Source: Rhynchopus sp. YZ270_cl-10
Lineage: Eukaryota; Euglenozoa; Diplonemea; Diplonemida; Diplonemidae
NCBI GenBank assembly: GCA_964035575.1
Contig: OZ037886.1
Span: forward strand, 992,001 to 1,056,000
DNA length: 64,000 nt
Reading direction: 5' to 3'
Shown here: positions 12,700-23,894 of the stretch, one piece after another
How the letters are laid out: every line of letters starts with the position of its first letter
How positions within the stretch are numbered: the stretch's first letter is position 1
Made by a program: the position numbers and the translations under genes
The notes under the pieces: model-generated
Told to the model about the DNA's origin: nothing
Database searches by the model: none
Seen by the model: the letters and a program-made list of their open reading frames with translations, nothing else

Positions 12700-14649
12700 A
12701 TGGAGATTGTCTGTGTACACGATAACACTGGGGTAGAGAAGGTAATTGAGGTAGACGAAGGTGAGACCTATGGGGGCCTGCTTCGCAAGGTCGGAGGTGT
12801 CTTTGGTATGGAAACGTATGAGGTAGACCTACGGCACGCAGGGCAGAACCTCCTCGAAGGACACAACCTGGACGAGCTGGTCAGCCAACACACCATCTTG
12901 GAGGACGGGGCACATGTCGCGGTCTCCATCAGCACGCGGTACTTCATCACCCTCATTGCGATGGGAGATTCGCTGGAATCCCTACCGGACTGGGTGAGGG
13001 ATAATTATGAATGTGTTCTTGATGCGGTACAACGTGACGGAAGGGAGTTGGAGCATGCTTCGTCACAGCTTCAAGCGAATCTGAGTATAGTGTACGACGC
13101 GATCCAGCAGGACCCGAATGCGTACTCCTTCGTTTGTCCGGAGCTGCGTAGTCAGCCGGATGTTATGTTGTTCGCACATCGTCGTGGGCTGCCGGTACTC
13201 CTTATGGCCCTTCCTAGCGGTGATGTGTCCGATGAGATGTGTGGCGTATGGTTACGTTGGCTCCTCCGCGACCCGTTGTCAGCGAGGCTCCTTCCGGGTG
13301 CTCTGTGCGATGATTGGGACTTTGTGAACACATTGTTGTTGGTCAATCCGAACGTCTTTGGGGAGGTGTGCTTCCCTCAGCGTGCAGACCACCGTATCGC
13401 ACTACGCACCGTGCAGGACAATGGCATGCTCTTTCCGTACGCTGCACGCCAGCTCCGGGAAGACAAAACATTCCTCGATGCATGCAGCAAACGGAAAAGA
13501 ACACTTCTCAACCACTGCTGCGCTGACTTCCAAGCGGATAGAGAGTTTGTCCTCTCTGAGGTGCGCCTCGATGCGGAAGCACTTCCTTGGGCTGCAGCCT
13601 CACTGCAAGAGGATGTGCCCTTCTTGCAGCAATGCCTTGCCGCAAATGGCAGCGTCTACGAACACCTCTCTGGGGACTGGCTTGGGGAGAGGCAGCATGT
13701 GTTGACTGCAGTGCGGCATGATGGGAAGATGCTGCGGCATGTACCAGAATGCTTCTACTCTGACAGAGAGGTTGTGCTGGCGGCTGTCAGCACCTATGGT
13801 ACGGCGTTGGCCTTGGCCAGCGCAGAACTGCGTAAGGACAGAGAGGTCGTGCTTGCAGCTGTCTCAAACATTGGAACCAGCCTGCAACATGCAAGTGACA
13901 CACTCTGTGCAGATCGTGCTGTCGTGCTTGCTGCAATAACCTCCTGCCCCGATGCAATAATGTACGCATCATCCACGCTCACCACCGACAAAGCCTTCAT
14001 GCTTGAGGCCGTGGCCTGCGGAGGTCTGGTGTTGGGTAGGAATGCAGCGTTTCGAACGGATCGTGACGTCGTGTTAGCGTCTGTTCGTGCAAAGTCTGTG
14101 CGGTGTGCGAATATACATACGTCATTGCAGGGCGACCGTGAGGTGATGTTGGCTGCAGTGTCAAATGATGGTCGGTATTTGAGGCATGCGTCCAGGGTGA
14201 TACGGGATGATGCGGGGGTAGTGCGGGTGGCAGTGGCGACAACGCCGGATGCTTTCAAATATGCGAGTTCAGGTCTGCGTGGTGATGCGGGCTTTGTGCT
14301 GGAGGCAGTGCAAATTGATGGGCTGTTGTTGCAATACGCGTCGCATACCCTGCGTGCACAGCACGACATCGTCCGTGCAGCACTCCGCAGCAACGGGCTT
14401 GCACTCATCTACGCGAGCGCCACCTACTGGCACCACCGCACCCTCACCCTGCTCGCCATAGAACACACCCCGAAGGCACTCCTCTACGTCTGCCGCAGCC
14501 TCCAAAAGGACACCTCCTACATGCTCGAAGCTGTGCAACGCAACGGTCTTGTGCTGCAGTACGCATCAGATGCGATGCGGCGTTGTGCTGGCATCATCGC
14601 TGCCGCAACTGAACAGAACCCTAGCGCAAAGGAATTCGCCTTAGAGTAA
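12700..14649 (+). CDS. DUF4116-repeat protein with N-terminal ubiquitin-like domain
   Basis: This is an intronless 649-residue ORF. Residues 1-80 (MEIVCVHDNTG..., ending in an EDGAHVAVS strand) have the length and strand pattern of a ubiquitin-like fold. The rest is a solenoid of repeats of about 24-25 residues alternating 'LRxDREVVLAAVxxxG' and 'LxxASxxL', the signature of DUF4116. Clear units include DREVVLAAVSNDGRYLRHAS and DAGFVLEAVQIDGLLLQYAS. DUF4116 repeats are common in protists and giant viruses and probably mediate protein-protein contacts; their biochemical role is not established. The ubiquitin-like plus DUF4116 pairing suggests an adaptor (inference). It lies 1.2 kb after the adhesin gene and has no visible functional link to it. 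Confidence 0.8.
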   Translation: MEIVCVHDNTGVEKVIEVDEGETYGGLLRKVGGVFGMETYEVDLRHAGQNLLEGHNLDELVSQHTILEDGAHVAVSISTRYFITLIAMGDSLESLPDWVRDNYECVLDAVQRDGRELEHASSQLQANLSIVYDAIQQDPNAYSFVCPELRSQPDVMLFAHRRGLPVLLMALPSGDVSDEMCGVWLRWLLRDPLSARLLPGALCDDWDFVNTLLLVNPNVFGEVCFPQRADHRIALRTVQDNGMLFPYAARQLREDKTFLDACSKRKRTLLNHCCADFQADREFVLSEVRLDAEALPWAAASLQEDVPFLQQCLAANGSVYEHLSGDWLGERQHVLTAVRHDGKMLRHVPECFYSDREVVLAAVSTYGTALALASAELRKDREVVLAAVSNIGTSLQHASDTLCADRAVVLAAITSCPDAIMYASSTLTTDKAFMLEAVACGGLVLGRNAAFRTDRDVVLASVRAKSVRCANIHTSLQGDREVMLAAVSNDGRYLRHASRVIRDDAGVVRVAVATTPDAFKYASSGLRGDAGFVLEAVQIDGLLLQYASHTLRAQHDIVRAALRSNGLALIYASATYWHHRTLTLLAIEHTPKALLYVCRSLQKDTSYMLEAVQRNGLVLQYASDAMRRCAGIIAAATEQNPSAKEFALE

Positions 14650-15152
14650 GAGGTGGTGAGTGTGAACGGAGGAAAAAAATGTGTGACAATTGAGTATCGT
14701 TCGATTTTTTGGGCGACGCCAAAAAATCACGAAGTATAAAATACATAAAAAATACAAAAGAAGAAGCGGCACCACAGTTGTTACGGATATCTGGCTTTCC
14801 TCGTGGAGCTTCCACAGCAGGAAAGTCCCCAAGTAAAAAGAGAGAGAGAGAGTGTGTGTGTGTGTGTGCCCAGGGGAAGAGTCTGAATAGCAGCTAACCA
14901 CCGACATCATCAAAAAAATTCAACTAAAGAAACAAAGGCTCGCCCTTACACTGGGTCTTTTTGAGCACAACAGAGAAAACGGCCATATCCACAAAAAATC
15001 TCGTAGCTCAACTCAACACTTTCACTTCTTTTTTAGCCCTTCTTTTCCTAGCTTCCTCTCTTTAATAAGACCCCACAACACCCTTTACATCTCTCTCCCA
15101 CTCCTCCCTCCCCTTCTCCTCCCCTCCCTCTCACCCCACCCAAGGACACACA
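14650..15152. other. spacer with a GA/GT microsatellite
   Basis: No gene is seen. A GAGAGA run followed by GTGTGT occurs at about 14840-14868. The 100 bases before the next ATG are strongly pyrimidine-rich and end CCCACCCAAGGACACACA. Confidence 0.6.
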
Positions 15153-18026
15153 ATGATATCCAATGTGCTCTTTGCTGAGACGGAGGACGTGCACTCGGCA
15201 CGTGTCGTGCTCAATAGAGCATGCAGCGGGCATTTGTTCTTTGCAGTAGCACCACGTCATGCGCTAGATGAAGTGCACAGTGGAGAACTCCTCCGGGACC
15301 TTGTTACCGGACGGCGTCCGGACCTGACCTCATCGTTACAGAGGAAGTGCGAGGTGTTGGACTGTGTTCCGGTACGTGGCAGCACCTCGGTGGAGTGTCT
15401 GTTAGGACAGCTTGCACCGTTGTCGATGTCGATGCTGTGCACCTTTGTTGAGTTGGAGAATGTGCCCATCCGACTAGCCCTCTTTGCTATTGACGTCCAG
15501 GTTGAGGCGAAGCCTTTGGTGATCCGCAGTATGAAGTTTATTGGGCACGAAGTGGCAGAGACTACCGATGACACGGAGGTGGAACAGCACGTTGTTACCT
15601 TTGCTTTGGACAGCTGGGGTGGACAGAGTTGGGTTGACGGTGTGCAAGACAAACGCATCGACTTTGCTCTATTCACTGGCGACGTTTCAGAGAAGATGCA
15701 ATTTGTACAACGCCTTCACGGAATCACCCTTACCCATGCTGCAGCCTCTTCGGAGGAGGAGCACAACAGCCTTCGACCTAAACTGCTTTTTGGAGGGACC
15801 GAAACCATTTCCGATGGAATGTTGGTCATACGGACGGGGGTACACATCCGAGAGCATACACCGTACACATTGTGTGTGCAGGAGGCGGTGGAGGAAGGCT
15901 CCGAGGTGACCATACACACACTCTTCTTCAATGCAGGCAGCCCCCCGGAGATCTCCAATGTGCTTGTATCACGGCGCAGTGCGGTGGCATATGAAGTCTC
16001 GGGGCACTGCTCCTACAGAGGGAAGGTGCACTACGCAGTACTCCGCTGTGGCAGCCCTCTCTCATGGGAAGTAAGCCCCGCAAAGCTTAAGACCATCCTC
16101 GACCACAAACCTGCCTACGGTACCGGAGGGGATGTCAACGGGACTGGTGTGGTTCTGATAGATTCAATGGCGCGGCAGAGGTGGGCGCAACGAATGGACG
16201 TACCAAGCGGGTATATGGTCGTTCTCTTCTGTGCAACGGTGACCGGGACGTTGGGGGACGAAACGAAGTTGCATAGGTTTGTGCCAGTGAAGCATCACAG
16301 CTATGTGCCAAGAGTGGTGTCCACGAAGGCAGCAGCGTCGCCGACCCGCCCAAAGGGGACAGTGTTGGTGTCGATCAGGGTGCAGCCTGGTGCTGCAGGG
16401 TTTGTGGCGGAGAGTGTGGTGCACTTTGCGTGCATTCCCTTCCTGGCGGCGGTGCAGTCGATGAAGACGCAGTTGACCCCACATCAGGTGCGTAATGCGG
16501 CAACTTCGTTTCCAAATGCAGTAGTCTGTTCGCTTGTTGCACGGCGCGCGAATTTCCACAAAGGACTCTCGTTTTCTGTGAAGATCCACCTAGGAGTGGC
16601 GTACGCAATATATGCCTATGCTGAGCTCAGCGGGACGGAGGCGTTTTCACAACAAAACCCTGAGTTGCAGGGCTCTGTGGGGCTCACCCCAACTGGCAGG
16701 GTTAAGGTCGAAGAAGAGGAATGGATAGGAAGCAAGGCGAATTCTGATGTGATGATGGGTGCACGCACCCCTGGGAAGTTCGGCGGTGTGATCGACTCTT
16801 GGCGGGAGATGCGGCCGACCTTTAAGGCACGGCGTGTTGCACGCCCTTCCAAGCTTGTCTCTGTTGCGCGCAAGCAGGTTTCGAAGATGACACACCCCGG
16901 GGGCAAGCTGATGCAGTGGCAGTCCAACACTACTTCAGCCTGCATACCGCACCTCACTACTACCTCTGTTGCGAAGACACAACGCATTGCTTCTGTGGAG
17001 CACATTCTGGAGTTGAAACGGACCTTTCTGATGCAGGCTAAACTCGAGGTCTGTGAGAAGGAGGGCAACTCTTTTGGGTCCTGCCCTTCTTGCAATACAA
17101 AGTCACGCACACGCCGCAGACGATGTCAACCTGCATGCGCCACACGACGGAGCAAACGAATGCACCACATCTGCATTGAGAAGCACCTTTCCAGCGTTAG
17201 CGACTTCTACGTTACATATGCGGCAGGTTTGGAGGTTACCAATTTACATCGTCAGCTTGCGAAGATTGCTCCACTTACCCGCATCGGATTGCGTCGAATG
17301 CACACATGGCTTGACCTCCTCAACTCAGGCGATTCCGACATCGCAGAAGCACCATGGTCACTCACATGGACCGCATTCCTCATGTTGACAAACTTCGACG
17401 ACAACGACCGTCTCTTCGCAGAGCTCTGCAGGGCACGCCTCAAGGAGGCCTACCCCCTCTTCTTCGACGGCGCAAAGACCCTCGCCTTTGGAGACGTGCA
17501 GGCCATCATGCTTCTCTTTAAAAAGGTGCACAACACCTTTTACGAAGGAGACACAGAGCTTTCAGACACCCTCATCGCATTTTCTACTGGTGCAGGTCGG
17601 TGTGATTTTTATGCTTCAGCGGACTGTGGTTTTGTAGACCTCCTTGCAGCTGTTATGTTCAACAAACGTGATACAATAACGCTCCTCCGGTCTCGCGCGA
17701 AGGGCCCTTCTTTGCACTCCAACTTCAGCAGCAGGCATACCTGTGGTACTGCTTGGGGTAATGAGTCAACACAACACGGTGATTACAACAGCACGCTCTC
17801 TCCAACACTGAACGCAACGTTCGATGACCCACTCAACTCTGAAGAATATTATGCAGGCGAGGAGGAAGAAGAGGGTCCAGAGGAGGAGGAGATGGTGGAG
17901 GAAGAGGAGGAGGAGGAGGAGGAGGCCAGTAAAGGTGCCAAGGCAGGGGCAGGTGTGGTGGGGGTGTACCACACAACGTTGCGTGGGTGCTTTGCGGCAG
18001 CAAGGCGGTGTGTGCGGGGGGCATAA
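15153..18026 (+). CDS. unknown 957-residue protein with acidic C-terminal tract
   Basis: This is an intronless ORF starting at the ATG (ACACACAATG) 40 bases after a pyrimidine tract. I do not recognise the family. The first ~550 residues are rich in beta-strand-like alternation and may form several sandwich domains. Residues ~560-700 are basic, with a short Cys-rich segment (CPSCNTKSRTRRRRCQPAC) that could bind metal. The following ~200 residues look helical. Near the C-terminus is an acidic run (EEEEMVEEEEEEEEEA) followed by a basic end. There is no signal peptide or membrane segment. Length, codon use and lack of in-frame stops make it a real gene; its function is unassigned. Confidence 0.75.
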   Translation: MISNVLFAETEDVHSARVVLNRACSGHLFFAVAPRHALDEVHSGELLRDLVTGRRPDLTSSLQRKCEVLDCVPVRGSTSVECLLGQLAPLSMSMLCTFVELENVPIRLALFAIDVQVEAKPLVIRSMKFIGHEVAETTDDTEVEQHVVTFALDSWGGQSWVDGVQDKRIDFALFTGDVSEKMQFVQRLHGITLTHAAASSEEEHNSLRPKLLFGGTETISDGMLVIRTGVHIREHTPYTLCVQEAVEEGSEVTIHTLFFNAGSPPEISNVLVSRRSAVAYEVSGHCSYRGKVHYAVLRCGSPLSWEVSPAKLKTILDHKPAYGTGGDVNGTGVVLIDSMARQRWAQRMDVPSGYMVVLFCATVTGTLGDETKLHRFVPVKHHSYVPRVVSTKAAASPTRPKGTVLVSIRVQPGAAGFVAESVVHFACIPFLAAVQSMKTQLTPHQVRNAATSFPNAVVCSLVARRANFHKGLSFSVKIHLGVAYAIYAYAELSGTEAFSQQNPELQGSVGLTPTGRVKVEEEEWIGSKANSDVMMGARTPGKFGGVIDSWREMRPTFKARRVARPSKLVSVARKQVSKMTHPGGKLMQWQSNTTSACIPHLTTTSVAKTQRIASVEHILELKRTFLMQAKLEVCEKEGNSFGSCPSCNTKSRTRRRRCQPACATRRSKRMHHICIEKHLSSVSDFYVTYAAGLEVTNLHRQLAKIAPLTRIGLRRMHTWLDLLNSGDSDIAEAPWSLTWTAFLMLTNFDDNDRLFAELCRARLKEAYPLFFDGAKTLAFGDVQAIMLLFKKVHNTFYEGDTELSDTLIAFSTGAGRCDFYASADCGFVDLLAAVMFNKRDTITLLRSRAKGPSLHSNFSSRHTCGTAWGNESTQHGDYNSTLSPTLNATFDDPLNSEEYYAGEEEEEGPEEEEMVEEEEEEEEEASKGAKAGAGVVGVYHTTLRGCFAAARRCVRGA

Positions 18027-18573
18027 TTTCTGTCTCCGCAATTTTTTGCACAACGCGAAAAAAATAAATGAAGACTGAATGGCGACAGAGTTTTCGATAA
18101 CCTAAGCAAATTTTTCATAACGCGTATTTTTTGGGAGGGTCGCGGCGTGTAGGTTCAATTTTAAGCTCCTTTTTTTACTGCCATTTTTTTTCCAGCTATG
18201 CTGTCATAATACAGAGCAAAGAAGTCTCTGTGCACAGCTCCTTTGAGGTTCTTCTATTAGTCTCCCTCTCCCTCCCTATGTTGACACTTCATCCCTGACA
18301 AAAACCTGCATCATCGTTTCCACGAAGAAACCAGGTACGGGAGGAGAGTGGATACACCCTGTTCACGTATGAAAAAATCATGCATTACAAAAATAGAGAA
18401 TAAAGAAAAAAAAAGCCTCAGTATTTGCCATTCCACGTCATCCGCGTTTTATACACGCCGCATCACTTTCTTCCTCCACACAACACCCACCCCTACCCCT
18501 ACGTTTGTTTTCCCCGATTTTTATTTACACCCTCTTTACAGAACTCTCACACATCCGCTTGTATAACCATGAT
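18027..18573. other. spacer upstream of kinesin-like gene
   Basis: No gene is seen. An AAATAAAT polyadenylation-like motif occurs about 35 bases after the preceding stop. The last 70 bases are T-rich and end in CTTTACAG (about 18533-18540), an acceptor-like site 34 bases before the start codon. Confidence 0.55.
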
Positions 18574-18577
18574 ATGA
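18569..18577 (+). promoter_or_regulatory. three-codon uORF overlapping the kinesin-like start codon
   Basis: The sequence ATGATATGAG holds ATG-ATA-TGA at 18569-18577, while the main start ATG is 18574-18576. Stop and start overlap as in ATGA termination-reinitiation sites. The translational effect is inferred. Confidence 0.5.
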
Positions 18578-21500
18578 GTGCTTTTCTAGATGTTGACGGT
18601 GGTGAGGAGAACAGCATCCCCCCTCTGGTTGAGGTGAGCGTGAAGGTGCACGAGGCGCAGTCCCCTGGCACCCAGCATGCGATCTTCGCCGTCAGCGAGG
18701 AGGCAGATGCGGACATTTGCTGTGGGGTTGTGGCGTGCCGGTCCTTTACGTCAACCCACCAGCCAAAATACCCTTTCGAATATGACAAGGTGTACCCCCC
18801 GTCTGCACCGACCACACAGATCTACACACACTCCGTTCGTCATATCCTCTACGAAGCGATGGCAGGGCAGTCTGGCTGTGTCATCACCTCCGGTACGCTC
18901 TGCTCCCGCGCTATGATCACCAAGCTCGACCTGCTCAGTCTTTCCCTTCGTGAGGCGGTCGGGCAGGCGCTCACAGGAGGCTTTGGGGTGGAGCTGTCTA
19001 CTGTGGCACAGCATGGTGAGGGTTTTATTGATATGACGCCGTATGTGTTTGAGCGTGGCATCAAAGGGGGGAGGATTCCGGGGGAGTCCTTTCACGGTGC
19101 GGTGAACAGCTCGTTTGGGTACAATAGGGTGGAGGTGACGGAGGAGACGTTGGCGTGTGTGGTGCAGCGGTTGGTGTTCTTCTGTATGAGGTTGAATGGG
19201 TTCTCGTTGCGTGCGGCAGTGGAGTATGTGGGGGGTGATCAGTATCTCTCGCCGTACTTCAGGCAGTTGTTCAGTATGGAAGCGGGGGGCGATTTTGCAG
19301 CAGGGTGTAATGCGCACCACGCAGCGGTGCCTCTCAATGCGTTCAATCCCTTCTTTGCGGGGGCCTTCCCGTCGACAGCAGTATCGAAGCAGCAGAACAG
19401 TAAGCTCCTGACAGCCCTGCGTGGTGCGCACTACATCTTCGGGTTGCATCTCACAGAGCGTGATGGAAGCCCTGCAGGGTATGGTTCGGCGCCGCCGACA
19501 GTCAACTTTGTTTTGTTGAGCAGAGGGGACGAAGAGGAGGCGCATGTGAAGGGTGGTGAGCTGGGCGCGGAGTTGGAGAAGGAGGACAAAAGACGGCGGC
19601 AGGCACACCGCTCCTGCGACAGTAGTGTGCACATCAACAACAGAAGCAACGTTGCGCTGCACGCACTCCGCAACGTCTACGCTGCGCTGGCAGAGACCGC
19701 CAAGGTGCCGCTCGACCGCCGCTCAACACGTGTCGTGCCGTACCGAGACAACAAGCTCTGCTACTTCCTGCGCGACTCACTGAAGACGCAGTGTCACGCA
19801 CTCTTCCTGCTCACCACGTCGTCCACGCCTGAGTCCTTCTACCACACCCTCGCTGCACTCAAGGGTGCAGAGAGAATACGCACCTCATGCACACCACTCA
19901 CCTCAGGCAGCAGTGAGGCACGCTACACCGACTACCAACGCCCGATGCACTCGATGACGAAGACGTTCATGGGTGGTGTCATTGCACCTGGGTGGCGCGA
20001 GGGGCGGGTGTGTGCTGCGGATGCGGCGCTGTGTACATGCCGGCAGAGGTTGGCAGTTGAGTCGCGTGACACACCTGCGTCGACTACGGGTTTCGTACAG
20101 TACAAGACAAAACGGCACACACAAACCATTGAGGAAACACACGAGCAAGGCATGCCGACACCACTGCCAGAGAAAAGCTCCGAGGTGCTCTCGGGTGCGG
20201 AAACCGTGCAGCAGGTATCTGTGCACGAGGCGGATGTTTCAGTGCGTACTGCGGAGAGCTGCCAGTCAGAGGACATAGCGCGTCTGCAGCGGCACGACAC
20301 ACAGTCCCAGGCATCACTCAAATGCAGCCCAATCAAGCCCACCAGCGAGGCGAACCTCTCGCGCGACACCCACCCGGAACCGTTCTTCCAGCAGCAGACC
20401 CGCAGCAACGTGGCCACCGCACTGTCGTTCACACAGGGGAACACCTCGTCTTTTGCGCAGCCAAACGCGAACCAGATCAGAGACAACTCCATCTGCTCCG
20501 TTTGCTCCCGCGGTGGCAGCGCCAGCGGCGGTGTCACCCCACCCCTCGGCGCCACCTTACCACCACGCCCTACGTCACCAACACGCACCACGACACCACC
20601 CGACGCTGAACCGACGTGGCTTACCCTCCAAAGGGACATGCGGAGTCTACACAACTCCATCGAACGTCTGTCCTCTGGTACAGACATTCTTGTCGGTGCC
20701 GACAAAAAAGACCGCAGTGTTGTGATTCAAACACCACCCCGAGTTTATCACACACAGAGCAAGGTGGAGCCAGACAGCCGTGGGTTTGCACAGTCATCCT
20801 ATGCAAGCTCTTCACCACCGGATATGCTGGGCTCACGTCTCAAACGGCAGCAACAGCAGACTGCCGACTTGCTTCAGGCTTCGTACGTCTCTGAGCGGAT
20901 GGAGGAGCAGTCGTCACTGTCGCTTATGGACTTCCCCTATGAGGAGCGCCTTGGGACACATCCACAAGAAAGTCCACGACCACAGGAGAGGCGGTCACCG
21001 ACCACACGATCCCCACACAGCTCCGCACAGCGCATCCGCACCATCGACCAACTCCTGCACGACACAAAGCGCGACGAATCAGCCTTTCTCCGGAGAGAGC
21101 TTCGTCGTGTAGAAGACATCCTTCATGAGACACAGCAGCGCGAGAAAGACCGCACCCATTCTTTGCTGAGCGATGCGACCGGGCCCCAACGGAGCAGGTT
21201 TGGTGAAGGGAGCTATCTGCATAGGAGCAGGGGGGGTGGTGGTGGTGGTGGTGGTGGTGGTGGTGGTGGTGGTGGTGGTGGTGGTGGTGGTGGTGGTGGT
21301 GGTGGTGGTAGTGGTAGTGTGGGGCCTCTCGAGGAGGTAGCGCACATCCAGATCACGTCAACCCACCCTCACGATGCGTCCTTCAAGTCGCAGGAGATTG
21401 CCGTTGTCAAAGCATTAGTGCACGATCTAGAAACGCGGTCTGATGTATGGAAAAAAAAAGGGAGAAATGAACATCAAAAAAATTATAAAAAATAAACAGG

Positions 21501-21589
21501 AACAGCATTCGTACGTAAGCAAACTGGAAGGTGAGAACCAGGTGTTGAGGGAAAAGCTGAATCGTCTCGCGATGTTAGAGCGTAGGTGA
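18574..21589 (+). CDS. divergent kinesin-like protein with degenerate ATP site
   Basis: Exons 18574-21444 and 21500-21589 (55-nt intron, GTATGG...AACAG) give 986 residues. Kinesin motor landmarks are present: FEYDKVYPP...TTQIYTHSV early, HINNRSNVALHALRNV (the helix normally reading INKSLSALGNVI) near residue 355, and VPYRDNKLCYFLRDSL near 388, followed by the ESFYHTLAALKGAERI strand-helix. The expected P-loop GxTGxGKT is replaced by ITSGTLCSRA (near residue 105), and the switch II DLAGSE reads LLSRGDE. The motor fold is therefore recognisable but nucleotide hydrolysis is unlikely. The tail is low-complexity Ser/Pro/Thr with a run of 26 glycines encoded by GGT repeats and ends in a short coiled coil recovered only by splicing (LEGENQVLREKLNRLAMLE). 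A three-codon uORF overlaps the start. Confidence 0.8.
21232..21309 (+). repeat. GGT trinucleotide repeat encoding polyglycine
   Basis: One GGG followed by 25 GGT codons in the frame of the kinesin-like gene gives 26 consecutive glycines. Near-perfect purity at the DNA level implies replication slippage and likely length polymorphism. Confidence 0.95.
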
Positions 21590-23401
<1,812 letters not shown>

Positions 23402-23894
23402 TTGAACTGATGAGCCTTCCCGCCAATTAGAAAAAAAAAAATGTGACCCTTTTCCCTCCCCAACCCTGCACAAGAACCACGAAACACTGGTTGATTGTGC
23501 CCCTTTTTTTTATTGCTTTTATACCCCATCCGTCAAGCGTTATGAGAAGAACCAGTTTAGCAAGACGAAACGTCCTCAGTGCACATGCGAAAATTTCAAA
23601 CACACGTGTCATCTAGGTCGGAAAAAAAGCCAAAACTAAAAACACCCCCCCATATTTGTAAACAAAAACACCGGTATTTGGCTCCCCCCATTTTCTTTAT
23701 TTGAGTTTATTTTAATTGGCAGCAAAAAAGACGAAGATTCAAAGCTGCCAAAAAGCCCCCCTTTAAAAAAAAAAAAATGATACACCCCACCCGCAAACCT
23801 TGCAAATCCCCTTCTCCTTCTCTCTCTCTCTCTCCACGCACCCTCACTCTGCAGGCGTCTTCGCACATATCCATACACAACAAACTAGATCAGA
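23402..23894. other. spacer between tubulin and peroxidase genes
   Basis: No gene is seen. Poly-A/T runs and a TC microsatellite (about 23817-23834) precede a CTCTGCAG acceptor-like site about 40 bases before the peroxidase ATG. Confidence 0.55.
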
